Source: Flectobacillus longus
GTDB taxonomy: Bacteria > Bacteroidota > Bacteroidia > Cytophagales > Spirosomataceae
Direction of reading: 5' to 3'
DNA length: 64,000 nucleotides
Assembly (NCBI RefSeq): GCF_030056705.1
Contig: NZ_JASHIC010000032.1
Location: forward strand, 1-64,000
The position numbers were made by a program, and so were the translations under genes. The notes beneath the pieces are model-generated. The model searched no databases, was not told the origin of the DNA, and saw only the letters and a program-made list of their open reading frames with translations. Below, one piece after another: positions 43,159-52,311 of this stretch (position 1 is its first letter; each line of letters begins with the position of its first letter).

Positions 43159-43178
43159 TATGACTCATGTTACATAAT

Positions 43179-44474
43179 TTATACCGAAGGATATTCCCAA
43201 GGCTTACGATATTCTCTTCTCAACAATTTATTAGCTTCAGGGTCATTGAGAACAATTTCCTTATCGCCATCCCAAATTATACTACGACCTACTTTGGCAG
43301 AAAGCATACCTAACAAACTCATATTCGTTGAGCGATGCCCTACTTCAATATCACAAAGAGGCAGCTTATGTTCTTTAATAGATATTAAGAAGTTTTGCCA
43401 TAGTTCACGGATATTCTGGTCGTCGGGTTTGTTGAGAACTGGCTCTTCGTGTAAAATGGGTTTATTTTTATTAGCAGGATAAAAAGTCCATCCATCTTGC
43501 CAACCCATGTGAAATGTACCCTCGGTGCCATAGAAGTAACAACCGACATTGGTACGTTCGGCTTCGTTAGCCGCAAACAATCGATGCTCCCATGAAACAT
43601 GAAAGTTTTCAAACTCATAGTTTACCAATTGCATATCTGGTGCATCAGTATTGTCTTTACGAATATGCCTTGCCATGGTTGAGTAAATCTTTCGAGGATA
43701 TTTTTCTTCCATACACCAAAGTATCTGGTCCATCCAATGTATTCCCCAATCGCCAAGCTGTCCATTCGAAAAGTTCAAAAATTGCCTAAATCCTTTCGGA
43801 TGAATTACCTTATTGTAGGGAATCAAAGGCGCTGGTCCACAATACATATCCCAATCTAGCCCTTGAGGTACTTCCGAATTTGGTACAGCAGTACCTGCGC
43901 CTCCACCATAATGCACAAATGCTCGAATCATACCTATTTGTCCCGCTTTTCCAGAACGGATAAAATTCATTCCAGAAATATTATGAGGTGATACTCGCCT
44001 ATGTGTCCCTACCTGAACAATTCTGCCATATTTACGAGCAGCATTTACCATAGCTCGTCCTTCCATAATAGTATGTCCTATGGGCTTTTCTACATAAACA
44101 TTAGCTCCTATCTCCATGGCAGCGATAGCTATTAAGGGATGCCAGTGGTCGGGAGTTGCTACAATCACAATTTCAGGTTTTTCTTTGTGAAGTAATTCTC
44201 TGAAATCTCGATAACGCTTCGGACTATCACTACATAGTGTTGTCACTTCCTTGAAAGCATTATTTAATTGGTTTTTGTCGACATCACACAGTGCTACAAC
44301 CTTCGATTCACCAGCTCTGATTGCTTCTCTGAGGATATTCATTCCCCACCAGCCTGTACCAATGAGGGCGGTTCTATATGTATTAATTTTTTGAGATAAC
44401 GCTGGCAATAATGGCAAGCTTGAATAGTAAAGACTTGCCGTTGAAGAATATTTAATAAAATCTCGTCTTTTCAT
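43179..44474 (-). CDS. Gfo/Idh/MocA family oxidoreductase
   Basis: A 431-residue NAD(P)-dependent sugar or polyol dehydrogenase. The N-terminus MKRRDFIKYSSTAS is a twin-arginine-like export signal, as often seen in Bacteroidota members. The Rossmann fold follows with ALIGTGWWGMNILREA and VVALCDVDKNQL, then EKPIGHTIMEGRAMV (the EKP motif with catalytic Lys) and the C-terminal beta-sheet domain with GQLGDWGIHWMDQILW, where His is thought to assist catalysis. Substrate unknown; it has no adjacent sugar locus, although xylB is convergent. Confidence 0.85.
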   Translation of the reverse strand: MKRRDFIKYSSTASLYYSSLPLLPALSQKINTYRTALIGTGWWGMNILREAIRAGESKVVALCDVDKNQLNNAFKEVTTLCSDSPKRYRDFRELLHKEKPEIVIVATPDHWHPLIAIAAMEIGANVYVEKPIGHTIMEGRAMVNAARKYGRIVQVGTHRRVSPHNISGMNFIRSGKAGQIGMIRAFVHYGGGAGTAVPNSEVPQGLDWDMYCGPAPLIPYNKVIHPKGFRQFLNFSNGQLGDWGIHWMDQILWCMEEKYPRKIYSTMARHIRKDNTDAPDMQLVNYEFENFHVSWEHRLFAANEAERTNVGCYFYGTEGTFHMGWQDGWTFYPANKNKPILHEEPVLNKPDDQNIRELWQNFLISIKEHKLPLCDIEVGHRSTNMSLLGMLSAKVGRSIIWDGDKEIVLNDPEANKLLRREYRKPWEYPSV

Positions 44475-44652
44475 AGTTTTTGAAGGGTTAAAACCTCAAT
44501 ATACTGATTATCAGCGAACATTTTATGAGTTTTTGCAGGTGAATAAAAAAGCTCTTTGACAGAAAATGTGTATTTTTGACACTCACACAAAAAAATCTCC
44601 GTTAATTGAAAGTAATTTTACTAAAAACCAAGATTTTCTTTCTAAAAAACTG

Positions 44653-44660
44653 TATATTTG
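44653..44660 (+). promoter_or_regulatory. -7 box TATATTTG for the PAS protein gene
   Basis: Exact TAnnTTTG 35 bases before the ATG at 44696. A second exact box, TATTTTTG, lies at 44571-44578. Confidence 0.45.
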
Positions 44661-44695
44661 ACGTATAGGCTTCATACTTAATCACCGCCGATATT

Positions 44696-47617
44696 ATGTT
44701 ACGAAAAGCCCTTACTTTTAGTGATAATCAAGAATCTATCGACCAAATAGAGCAAAAACTGCGAGGAATGGACATAAGTACTTCGGGGACTTTTGCTCTA
44801 ACTGATAATACTTTCTCAAAAGTACTCATTAAATCCAAACCTGATTTTATCTTTGTTGACGCTTCTTATTTTGAAACACCAGAGTTTAATATCTTCTCAC
44901 ATACCGATTATCTAAGTCGTACTTTTGCAAGCTCGTCTATCATTATTTTATGTAAGATTCTTGATGCCAGTATCCAGCGAAACTTTTTGCAAGCAGGTGC
45001 TCAAGATTGTCTTTTGTGGAATGACTTTTTGCAAAGTGATATAGAAAAAAACTTATTTTTTGCTAGAGAAAGACAGGTTTTGAGAAGTCGTTTCAAAAAA
45101 ATTGCCAATGATTATAAGCAACTTTTTGATGCAAACCCACTTCCAATGTGGGTATATAATGCCGAAAATGGGCAGTTTATTAAGGTAAATGAGGCAGCAT
45201 GTCAAAAATACGGGTACAGCGCCAAAGAGTTTTACCAACTCACCATTCATGATTTGAAGGTCGATACAACGGCCAAAAATATTGTTAATACAGACCATGT
45301 TATCACTCATCTCACAAAATCGGGGGAGCATATTTATGTAGAACTCACCTCGCACCAAACCATTTACAAAGGCACTGATGCAGTATTGGTATTGGCACAC
45401 GATGTGACGTCAAAAGTAAAAGCTGAACAAGAAAAAAATGTTGCTTCAAAACAGCTTTTCTTGATTTTCGAACATTCATCTGATGCTATTTTGCTAACCG
45501 ACAACGAAGGCAAAATCCTAGAGTCAAATAGCGCTTCGGAAGAGCTTTTTAATACTTCTAAAAAATTCCTTCAGGGCAAATCACTTATAGAAATTGTCAA
45601 GCCTGAATTTAACACGCCATTTGCTAGTGTGTGGAACAAATTTCATACTGTTGGCAAACACGAGGGAAAGATTTCGATTAAATCAACAAATAATGATACT
45701 AAAATTGCCTCTTGGCGTGCATTAGCCAATATCAGAGAGGGAATCCATTTACATATTTTTAATGATGTTACCGAGGTTGAGCTTAAAGCCAGAGAAAACG
45801 AGCTAAACAGTAGAATTCTTTCTTCTATTAAGGATTCGTTCACGCTCAAAGATACCCTCAATGCTATTAGCAATAATATCCGCTTATTTACAGGTTGGGA
45901 AAGTGTAGAGTTTTGGATTCCTGATTCTCAAAATCAAATATTATTTCTTGCCAGTTCGTCTGCAAATCCTCATAATGCACAATTCGTCAAATTTGCCGAG
46001 GCTTCTCGAAATAGAACGAGAGGATATGAGGAAAAAAGTATTTCAAATAATTCTTGGAGAAGTAAGTCAGCCTATTGGTTTAGTGATTTGTATCATCATG
46101 ATAGTTTTAGTCGAAAAGAGCTCTTAGACCCCAAACTTGATTATACTGCTGTTTCAATTCCAATTTTCGAATCATCAAACAATGACCAGATTGTTGGTAT
46201 TATTATACTTATTACAGACCAAAAAGTTTCGTATGATTCTTATTTAATTGGTGTTTTGTCTAAGGTTGCAGGAGGTTTAGGTAATCTTATCGAGAAGGTC
46301 AAAGCAAGAGAAGAACTATCCAACTTGTTTGATTATTCAGCGGATTTAATTTGTATTGCTGATAAAAATGGTTTCTTGATAAAAACAAACCCTGCATTTT
46401 CCAATGTATTAGGGTTTACGGTTGAAGAATTAAAGTCAAAAAAGTTCACTGATTTAATTCATCCTGAGGATTTAGAAACCTCGGCTCAAGAAATTGCCAA
46501 ACTCTATCACGGAGAAATTATTCGTGCACATGCCAATCGTTATCGGACAAAGTTAGGAACATATCGCCATTTTGCATGGGTAGCGGTTCCAGACCCTAAC
46601 GGCAAACAAGTTTTTGTGATTGGGCGTGATGTAACAGAGTTAAAAGCACAAACCGATTTGATTCTAAAAAATGCAGAGCAAACCAGAAACATGCTCGAAA
46701 GTATTACGGATGGCTTTATTTCTGTAGATAAATCTTGGAATGTAAATTACTGGAATGCTTCGGCTGAACGTATTTTAGGTATTGCCAAAGAAGAGGTTTT
46801 GAATCAAAATTGCTTAATTCTTTTACAAGAACTATCGCCCGAACTAGCGACTATGTTTGAAGAAGCAAACCAAAAACAGACCTCCTTATTAGTTGAAACG
46901 TATCTCCCAAAACAAAATATTTGGATAGAATCTACAGCCTATCCTTCAAATGAAGGATTATCCGTTTATATTCGTGACATAACTCTTGCAAAAGAACACA
47001 GTCTCGCAATTGCCACTATGCAAAAGAATTTAGAAGCCATTATCAATGCCACATCCGAACTGATTTGGTCGGTTGATAAAGAATATAATTTGACTATTGC
47101 CAATAAAGCCTATTTTGAATTGCTATCTGATTTGGTTGGTAAGCCTATCGATTTAGACACTTCTACCCTACGTGAATCCCTTAGCGAAGCTGTTCAAGCA
47201 AAATGGCGCGCTTATTATGAACGATGTATGCAAGGTCAACCTCATTCAGTGATTGAGGACTTAGCTACCTATCATCCCACAGGAAAGCGTTTGAAAGCAA
47301 TTGTCAATTTTAATCCTATCTATGACCATCAAGGAAATATTACAGGAGTAGCCTGCTTTGCAAAAGATATATCCGAATTAACTCAGAAAATGGAGACCAT
47401 CGACCAGCAGTCTAATCAGTTGAAGGAAATTGCATGGTTTCAATCTCATGCGGTAAGACAACCTTTAGCCAAAATTCTTGGCATTGTCGACTTCTTGGAA
47501 GTAACTGATACAGAATTAGATAAGGAAACAGCACAACTACTTACTGACCTCAAAGGCTCGGCGCAAGAATTAGACGATGTTGTAAAAACTATCGTCAACA
47601 AAGCGCAAAAGAAATGA
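44696..47617 (+). CDS. Multi-PAS/GAF sensor ending in a DHp domain without kinase ATPase domain
   Basis: A 973-residue soluble signalling protein. Residues about 1-125 resemble a receiver fold (PDFIFVDASYF, then IIILCKI and FLQAGAQDCLLWNDF), but the acidic pair and the conserved Lys are missing, so it is a degenerate receiver. Five PAS domains follow at about 137-250, 253-365, 537-655, 660-765 and 770-905, with a GAF domain at about 375-530. The C-terminus is a DHp-like helix pair with SHAVRQPLAKILG, where His918 is the phosphoacceptor, and it stops 55 residues later. No HATPase domain is present and the stop is not followed by one. It may be phosphorylated in trans or work as a phosphotransfer partner. 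Confidence 0.85.
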   Translation: MLRKALTFSDNQESIDQIEQKLRGMDISTSGTFALTDNTFSKVLIKSKPDFIFVDASYFETPEFNIFSHTDYLSRTFASSSIIILCKILDASIQRNFLQAGAQDCLLWNDFLQSDIEKNLFFARERQVLRSRFKKIANDYKQLFDANPLPMWVYNAENGQFIKVNEAACQKYGYSAKEFYQLTIHDLKVDTTAKNIVNTDHVITHLTKSGEHIYVELTSHQTIYKGTDAVLVLAHDVTSKVKAEQEKNVASKQLFLIFEHSSDAILLTDNEGKILESNSASEELFNTSKKFLQGKSLIEIVKPEFNTPFASVWNKFHTVGKHEGKISIKSTNNDTKIASWRALANIREGIHLHIFNDVTEVELKARENELNSRILSSIKDSFTLKDTLNAISNNIRLFTGWESVEFWIPDSQNQILFLASSSANPHNAQFVKFAEASRNRTRGYEEKSISNNSWRSKSAYWFSDLYHHDSFSRKELLDPKLDYTAVSIPIFESSNNDQIVGIIILITDQKVSYDSYLIGVLSKVAGGLGNLIEKVKAREELSNLFDYSADLICIADKNGFLIKTNPAFSNVLGFTVEELKSKKFTDLIHPEDLETSAQEIAKLYHGEIIRAHANRYRTKLGTYRHFAWVAVPDPNGKQVFVIGRDVTELKAQTDLILKNAEQTRNMLESITDGFISVDKSWNVNYWNASAERILGIAKEEVLNQNCLILLQELSPELATMFEEANQKQTSLLVETYLPKQNIWIESTAYPSNEGLSVYIRDITLAKEHSLAIATMQKNLEAIINATSELIWSVDKEYNLTIANKAYFELLSDLVGKPIDLDTSTLRESLSEAVQAKWRAYYERCMQGQPHSVIEDLATYHPTGKRLKAIVNFNPIYDHQGNITGVACFAKDISELTQKMETIDQQSNQLKEIAWFQSHAVRQPLAKILGIVDFLEVTDTELDKETAQLLTDLKGSAQELDDVVKTIVNKAQKK

Positions 47618-47661
47618 TTAACTAGGTGCTTTAGGACTCAAGCAAAAATATTTCTATTATT

Positions 47662-47712
47662 TACACATCAACCTGTTTAAACTAGTTAAAAGTTTAAACA
47701 GGTTGATGTGTA
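47662..47712. terminator. Strong bidirectional terminator
   Basis: 22-bp perfect arms (47662-47683 and 47691-47712) with a 7-base loop, flanked by CAAAAATA and TATTTTTG, between the convergent PAS-protein and TetR genes. Confidence 0.85.
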
Positions 47713-47751
47713 TTTTTGAAGAAAGTCATCTTATTTGCCAAATCGCCAACC

Positions 47752-48324
47752 TTAATGAATTGCAATGGCGTCCCACATCATATCGATGCAGTCTTCTATC
47801 TCGGCGGTACTCAATGTTTGCACCTGAACCGATAGTTCTCCTACAGCACCACAAAGCATGATGATAATAAGCGTAGTAGAGCTTTTCTTCAAAAACCCTT
47901 CTGACTGACCTGTCTCTATTAATTCATAAAGTGGTTTCAGTGCTTTATCTTCCTCCGCAATGATGGCTTCGTTGTCACCTTCATTATAAGGTGAGCGGGC
48001 ATATTGTTCAAAAAAAACCTGTACTTCAGGATGAGTGGCCACTCGATTGATATAACTTCTCAAAGCAGCTTTGAATCTACCTCTAAATGGCACATCTTGA
48101 GGGAGGTTTTCAAAAGAAAGCTCTGTTTCTTTTTTAACTAAATATACATACAGGTTGTTGATTAGGTCTTTTTTATCTTTAAAATAGATATAAATTGTTC
48201 CAGTAGCAACACCAACCTCCTTAGCAAGAAGGCTCATTTTTAGTCCAGAAAGTCCAATTTTAGAAATCATTGTTAAGGCTTTTTCCAAAATCATCTTTTC
48301 TTTTAAGTCATCTTTAGTTCTCAT
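47752..48324 (-). CDS. TetR/AcrR family regulator
   Basis: A 190-residue regulator with the TetR helix-turn-helix at residues about 10-58 (EKALTMISKIGLSGLKMSLLAKE, then GVATGTIYIYFKDKKDL). The C-terminal ligand domain carries FEQYARSPYNEG, as in some AcrR-like proteins. It resembles the regulator at 1355-1936 in layout but is clearly diverged. Convergent with the PAS-protein gene and divergent from ferritin by 200 bases; no palindrome stands out in that gap, so the target is open. Confidence 0.87.
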   Translation of the reverse strand: MRTKDDLKEKMILEKALTMISKIGLSGLKMSLLAKEVGVATGTIYIYFKDKKDLINNLYVYLVKKETELSFENLPQDVPFRGRFKAALRSYINRVATHPEVQVFFEQYARSPYNEGDNEAIIAEEDKALKPLYELIETGQSEGFLKKSSTTLIIIMLCGAVGELSVQVQTLSTAEIEDCIDMMWDAIAIH

Positions 48325-48524
48325 ATAGCCAAAAAAATAAGGTATTTTAACAGTGGTTTATTCAAAAAACTATTCAGTATATATGTCGAATGGAAGAGGT
48401 TTTGAAGGCTAGAAGTCCAATATAATTAGATTAATTCCAAATTTTATCAAAATTCCCCAAGTTTAAAACTTTTCAGTACATTATGTTATTAATATTGTAA
48501 CAACTAATTAAGCTACATAAGAAT

Positions 48525-49052
48525 ATGAAAGATTTAATGAGACAAAGAACTTCTTTGAAAGAAGAAATAGAAATCGCTCTAAACGCACAATGTAAAATGG
48601 AAGCAGAGGCTTCGCAAAAGTATTTGGCGATGGCTTCGTGGCTCGACCGCAATGGATTCGAAAAATCTGCTACATATCTTTATGGTCAAGCAGAAGAAGA
48701 ACGGGAACATTTTTTAAAGCTTTTTAAATATATTAATGAAGTTGGGGGAACCGCTATTACTCCAACAATCGGTGAAGTGATTCAAGAATACCCATCGTTT
48801 AAAAGTGTTTTTGAAGCAGCATTACAAAGTGAAATTTCTGTGACAAATGCTATCAACAAGATCGTGGCAAAATGCCGTGAAGAAAATGATTATGCTACCG
48901 AGCAATTCATGATGTGGTATGTTGTAGAACAAAGAGAAGAAGAGAAAAATGCTCGTCGTGCCTTGGAATTGTTTGATTTGATTGATGTAGAAAGCGCTAC
49001 TGGAAAATTTGCCTTAGATAAAGAAATCGGCAAAATTGGCGCTGAGGAGTAA
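48525..49052 (+). CDS. ftnA: Ferritin
   Basis: A 175-residue iron-storage protein that oxidises Fe(II) and holds ferric mineral in a 24-subunit shell. Glu26, Glu59 and His62 keep the same spacing as the ferroxidase residues Glu17, Glu50 and His53 of E. coli FtnA (MEAEASQKYL and EEEREHFLKL). The second helix pair with EEEKNARRALEL follows. It has no haem-binding Met feature of bacterioferritin that I can see. It has its own strong terminator. The promoter is not clear. Confidence 0.92.
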   Translation: MKDLMRQRTSLKEEIEIALNAQCKMEAEASQKYLAMASWLDRNGFEKSATYLYGQAEEEREHFLKLFKYINEVGGTAITPTIGEVIQEYPSFKSVFEAALQSEISVTNAINKIVAKCREENDYATEQFMMWYVVEQREEEKNARRALELFDLIDVESATGKFALDKEIGKIGAEE

Positions 49053-49069
49053 TAATTCAAGTATAATAG

Positions 49070-49107
49070 ATCAAAAAGGGTGCGACTTGAGTCGCACCCT
49101 TTTTGAT
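49070..49107. terminator. Bidirectional terminator after ferritin
   Basis: 18-bp perfect arms (49070-49087 and 49090-49107) with a two-base TG centre, flanked by A and T runs. Confidence 0.9.
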
Positions 49108-49121
49108 TATAGATAAAGTAT

Positions 49122-51596
49122 TTATTTTAGCTTTTCGAACCTGTATCCTCGCTTTTGTAATTCAGAAATCAACCTTTCCAATTTATCATAAAATTTATCT
49201 GTTCGCTTCTCTCCTACGCCCAAATGTGTCAGTAATAAAGCGCCATTTAATCCCGTGCTTGTCTTTGCCTCAAAATCGAAAATTCTCTGATAGATTTCGT
49301 CTGAACTCAGATAGTTTTTAGCATCGGGGGTAGTGTAATCTGCCTGTGAAGATATTCCTCCTGTATTATTGACAAGCTTCAATCCCATTTCCCTTGTCCA
49401 ATCGCTGATGCTTTGGTTATACCATTCATAGGCTGGCATAAAGTAATTGATTTGAGAGGATGACACACCAAGCTTTTCTAGTTCCAATAGATTATTTTGC
49501 AAATCCTCCATAAAAGTAGTCTTGTCAACCAATAACGAATCTCGTTTTTCCCAAGAAGCATACAACAAATGTTTGTCTGAATGTGGTCCGACATAATGTT
49601 TTTGTTGAATCATCTGTTTGACTGTATTTTGAAAAGATGGATTTCTCAAATAATCACCTGTCAAAAAGAAGTTGGCCTTGATACCTTTTTTCTGTAAAAC
49701 ACTCAAGATAGTAGAAGCTCCCTCATTAAATTCATGTGCCGTAAAGCACAGATATATCTCCTTTTTGGTAGTATCCATTCGTACAATTCCACCCAATGCT
49801 TGAAGGTTGTTCGTCGCTTGCAATTTACGTCCTTCTTTTTCGTAAAAAGAAAGTAAAAAAGACAAGCTGGCTGTTCCATCCATAGTAGGTTCATCGGTAG
49901 AATAATCGCCAAAGTCGTCATGATAAACTGCCAGTTTTGATTGAAAATCAGCATATTCATCTGGATGATACAAGGTTATCCCTATCAATTTACTCCAAAT
50001 AGAGCCATAAACAGGCCCATCGACCAAGCCTCCATCAATTTTGTAATTATATAAATGCGTAAAAGCCGAGTGAGGGTCAGTTGGTGAGAGTTTAGACGTC
50101 GGAAAACCACAAATCATACTTGTTCCCCAAGGATTACAACCCATCAACCAATCACATAGCGCCATTTCCATTGCCTGATACTTGGTTGAACCCGTCAGTT
50201 GTCGAAACAAAATAGCCTGTGTCAAAATCCCAGCCACATAATTGTTAGAACACCATACAAAGGGCACACCATTGAGAAATGGGGTATTTTTCCCTCGCTG
50301 AAAAACCTTTTCTAAACCTGACTCCATATACTTGGCAAAAGCCTTATCCTTTGCTTCTTTTGCCATAAAATAATGTCCCAAATTAACAAATGGATACCAC
50401 TGATAATGTCGTGCGGTGTCGGCACCCATCCAAGGCGTAGTAGGTTCTTGATGTCCAAAATTAGAAGCTTCCTGCCAGATTTCGGACTTCTGGGTTATTT
50501 TGGCTAATTGTGTCGCAGCCAATTCCATATCATCAACCCAGTTATCTTCTTCATAAAAATAAGGTGCCCCTCCTGGCGCTGTTTGCGATACCCCAGGTTT
50601 TTCTTTGCCAAATGTGTAGGCATCCAAGGCTCTTGCTTTCAGGGATTCGGCAAATTGAGGATAATATTTAGCTAGAATTTCGCTTCCTAGGGCAAATGTA
50701 GAGGCAAACTTCCCAATTGTTGAAGCAACTCCAGTTGTACGGTTTTTGTGTTTATACCCTTGGATTTTTCCTGTAATAAAATATACTGGGCGTGCTAAGC
50801 CTTGATTCGTGGCGTATTGTACTTTGTCGAGGTTGGGCAATCTCAAACCTTTGTGGTCACGATCATCGGCTAGTTGATTGTAGTACTCATGTGGCGCAGG
50901 ATTCATTTTTACCAGCCAATCTAAGCCCCATTTGGCTTCATCCAAAATATCGGGTATCCCATTTTTTCCTATGTTTCCCCAGGCATCATGCAAGTCATTA
51001 TATACCTCAGGATTTTGTTGATAGGCAAATAACATCTGAAAAGTAGCATTGGCAGAGGTTGTTACATATTGCAGATAATCCGAAGCATCGTGCCAGCCAC
51101 CAGACACATCAAGGTGCGTTGAATCTTTTTTGGGATCAGGGTGATAAACGATAAATCCGTCTTCTCGATGGCAAGAATCTTTCAAAAAAGGATTATAGCC
51201 ACTTCGTTGCTGGCGCATATATTTCAGGATAAAATCAGCTGAGCCTCTAAAAACCTCCGCATCTATCCGAAAAACAGGAGATTGAGTGCTGGGCGTTTTT
51301 ACATAATAACTACCTGTTTTTTTAAACCCCGAAAAATCTAATCTAGCTGTTGACTGAAATGGACCGTAAGCGCCTGTCGACACCACCGTTTTTGATTGAA
51401 AAACCACCTTTTGTGTTTTTACATCAATCAGTTGAAAACTATTTGGCACTTGTATGTCTTTGCTGACCCAAACTGCCACTTTGGGATAGTTGGGCAAATA
51501 TCCTAATTGATTAATTCGTATCCATTGGTTGGTTTGTCCAAGGATTGTCAAAGAGAGTAAATTAAATAGGAAAATGAAGTGTAATCGTCGTAACAT
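49122..51596 (-). CDS. GH9 glycoside hydrolase fused to a divergent polysaccharide deacetylase domain
   Basis: An 824-residue exported protein with a signal peptide (MLRRLHFIFLFNLLSLTILGQ). An N-terminal CelD_N-like Ig domain (about 24-115) is followed by a GH9 (alpha/alpha)6 barrel with GGWHDASDY (Asp170 and Asp173, the catalytic base region) and EPTMDGTASL (Glu569, the acid). Residues about 600-824 are a NodB/CE4-like domain: HSDKH with His672 and His676, and a late LLLTHLG His. The usual TFDDG motif is replaced by FTAHEFNEG (His621, Glu622) and RxPY by MPAYEW. It may act on cello- or chito-oligosaccharides, deacetylation being uncertain. Confidence 0.85.
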   Translation of the reverse strand: MLRRLHFIFLFNLLSLTILGQTNQWIRINQLGYLPNYPKVAVWVSKDIQVPNSFQLIDVKTQKVVFQSKTVVSTGAYGPFQSTARLDFSGFKKTGSYYVKTPSTQSPVFRIDAEVFRGSADFILKYMRQQRSGYNPFLKDSCHREDGFIVYHPDPKKDSTHLDVSGGWHDASDYLQYVTTSANATFQMLFAYQQNPEVYNDLHDAWGNIGKNGIPDILDEAKWGLDWLVKMNPAPHEYYNQLADDRDHKGLRLPNLDKVQYATNQGLARPVYFITGKIQGYKHKNRTTGVASTIGKFASTFALGSEILAKYYPQFAESLKARALDAYTFGKEKPGVSQTAPGGAPYFYEEDNWVDDMELAATQLAKITQKSEIWQEASNFGHQEPTTPWMGADTARHYQWYPFVNLGHYFMAKEAKDKAFAKYMESGLEKVFQRGKNTPFLNGVPFVWCSNNYVAGILTQAILFRQLTGSTKYQAMEMALCDWLMGCNPWGTSMICGFPTSKLSPTDPHSAFTHLYNYKIDGGLVDGPVYGSIWSKLIGITLYHPDEYADFQSKLAVYHDDFGDYSTDEPTMDGTASLSFLLSFYEKEGRKLQATNNLQALGGIVRMDTTKKEIYLCFTAHEFNEGASTILSVLQKKGIKANFFLTGDYLRNPSFQNTVKQMIQQKHYVGPHSDKHLLYASWEKRDSLLVDKTTFMEDLQNNLLELEKLGVSSSQINYFMPAYEWYNQSISDWTREMGLKLVNNTGGISSQADYTTPDAKNYLSSDEIYQRIFDFEAKTSTGLNGALLLTHLGVGEKRTDKFYDKLERLISELQKRGYRFEKLK

Positions 51597-51776
51597 CTTT
51601 TTTCTACTAATTTATTCAAACACACGAACTGACTACACAGGTCTGTAGGGAATAAACTAGAATAAGCGAAAAAATAAAGATTTCATTATTGTATCACTTT
51701 AATACAATAAAATATTTATATTTACCTAAATTATTATCCAATGAAACAATTTATAAATAAGAACACGAAGCTTTAG
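51597..51776. other. Leader and gap upstream of the GH9 gene
   Basis: AT-rich with no exact -7 box or hairpin seen. A short in-frame stretch MKQFINKNTKL at 51741 ends in a stop just before the small frame at 51777. Confidence 0.4.
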
Positions 51777-51908
51777 ATGCTCTCATTACGCCGAAGTACC
51801 ATCATACAAGCGCTTGAGAACGTCATTACATTATCAGGGAAAAATGTAGATTTAGCAATTGGTGGATATTCATTTACCACAATTCGGTTAAAAACCAACG
51901 CTAAATAA
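51777..51908 (+). CDS. Small open frame, 43 aa, doubtful
   Basis: The frame from ATG 51777 encodes MLSLRRSTIIQALENVIT and then SGKNVDLAIGGYSFTTIRLKTNAK. The sequence between positions 20 and 35 looks folded (alternating hydrophobic residues and glycines), and a strong palindromic terminator follows four bases after the stop. An upstream frame in the same register is separated by a stop. It may be a short regulatory or remnant gene; no family is recognised. Confidence 0.25.
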   Translation: MLSLRRSTIIQALENVITLSGKNVDLAIGGYSFTTIRLKTNAK

Positions 51909-51912
51909 TCAG

Positions 51913-51940
51913 AAAACGGCTAGAAATTTCTAGCCGTTTT
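51913..51940. terminator. Perfect palindromic terminator
   Basis: A 28-base palindrome (AAAACGGCTAGAAA and its complement) followed by a long T run on the plus strand; A run on the left for the minus strand. It lies at the 3' end of the pyrophosphohydrolase gene on the other strand. Confidence 0.85.
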
Positions 51941-51943
51941 TTT

Positions 51944-52288
51944 TTATAACTCATCATATTTTTTGTTGCTACCCAATGCCTTTTCGATGGGGTATTTCTC
52001 GGCATTTTTCATGAGCTTTTTAGTAACGATTTCTTTTACATCAAAACCATATTTTTCTGCTAATAAAAAAGCCGCATAAAAGACATCAGCAAGTTCCTCC
52101 TCGATCTTTTCAATTTTGGCTTCCTCAGGTTTTTTCCATAGAAATACTTCCAAAAGTTCAGAGGCTTCTACGTTGAGGCACATCGCTAAGTTGCGTGCAT
52201 CATGAAACTGCTCCCAGTCACGCTCGTCTCTAAACTTGATAATTTGTTGAATAATTTCCTGTATATCAGATGGCGAGTTTGTAGTCAT
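51944..52288 (-). CDS. MazG-like nucleotide pyrophosphohydrolase
   Basis: A 114-residue all-helical enzyme that hydrolyses (d)NTPs to monophosphate and pyrophosphate, sanitising the nucleotide pool. The two acidic motifs are NVEASELLEVFLWK (EExxE form) and EEELADVFYAAFLL (ExxD form), which bind Mg2+. Its size fits the single-domain dCTPase/iMazG group (as in DCTPP1), a homodimer or tetramer. It follows the DUF6882 gene by 23 bases on the same strand and is probably co-transcribed with it. Confidence 0.85.
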   Translation of the reverse strand: MTTNSPSDIQEIIQQIIKFRDERDWEQFHDARNLAMCLNVEASELLEVFLWKKPEEAKIEKIEEELADVFYAAFLLAEKYGFDVKEIVTKKLMKNAEKYPIEKALGSNKKYDEL

Positions 52289-52311
52289 TGGTTTTTAAAT
52301 TAAATGCCTTT

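Larger units (their letters stand above)
42803..43178. other. Intergenic region with palindromes between xylB and the oxidoreductase
   Basis: The 376-base gap between convergent genes holds no gene. It contains a small palindrome CGAGACTTAGTCTCG near 42867-42890, the terminator at 43005-43046 and dispersed-repeat copy C at 43072-43158. Confidence 0.6.
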
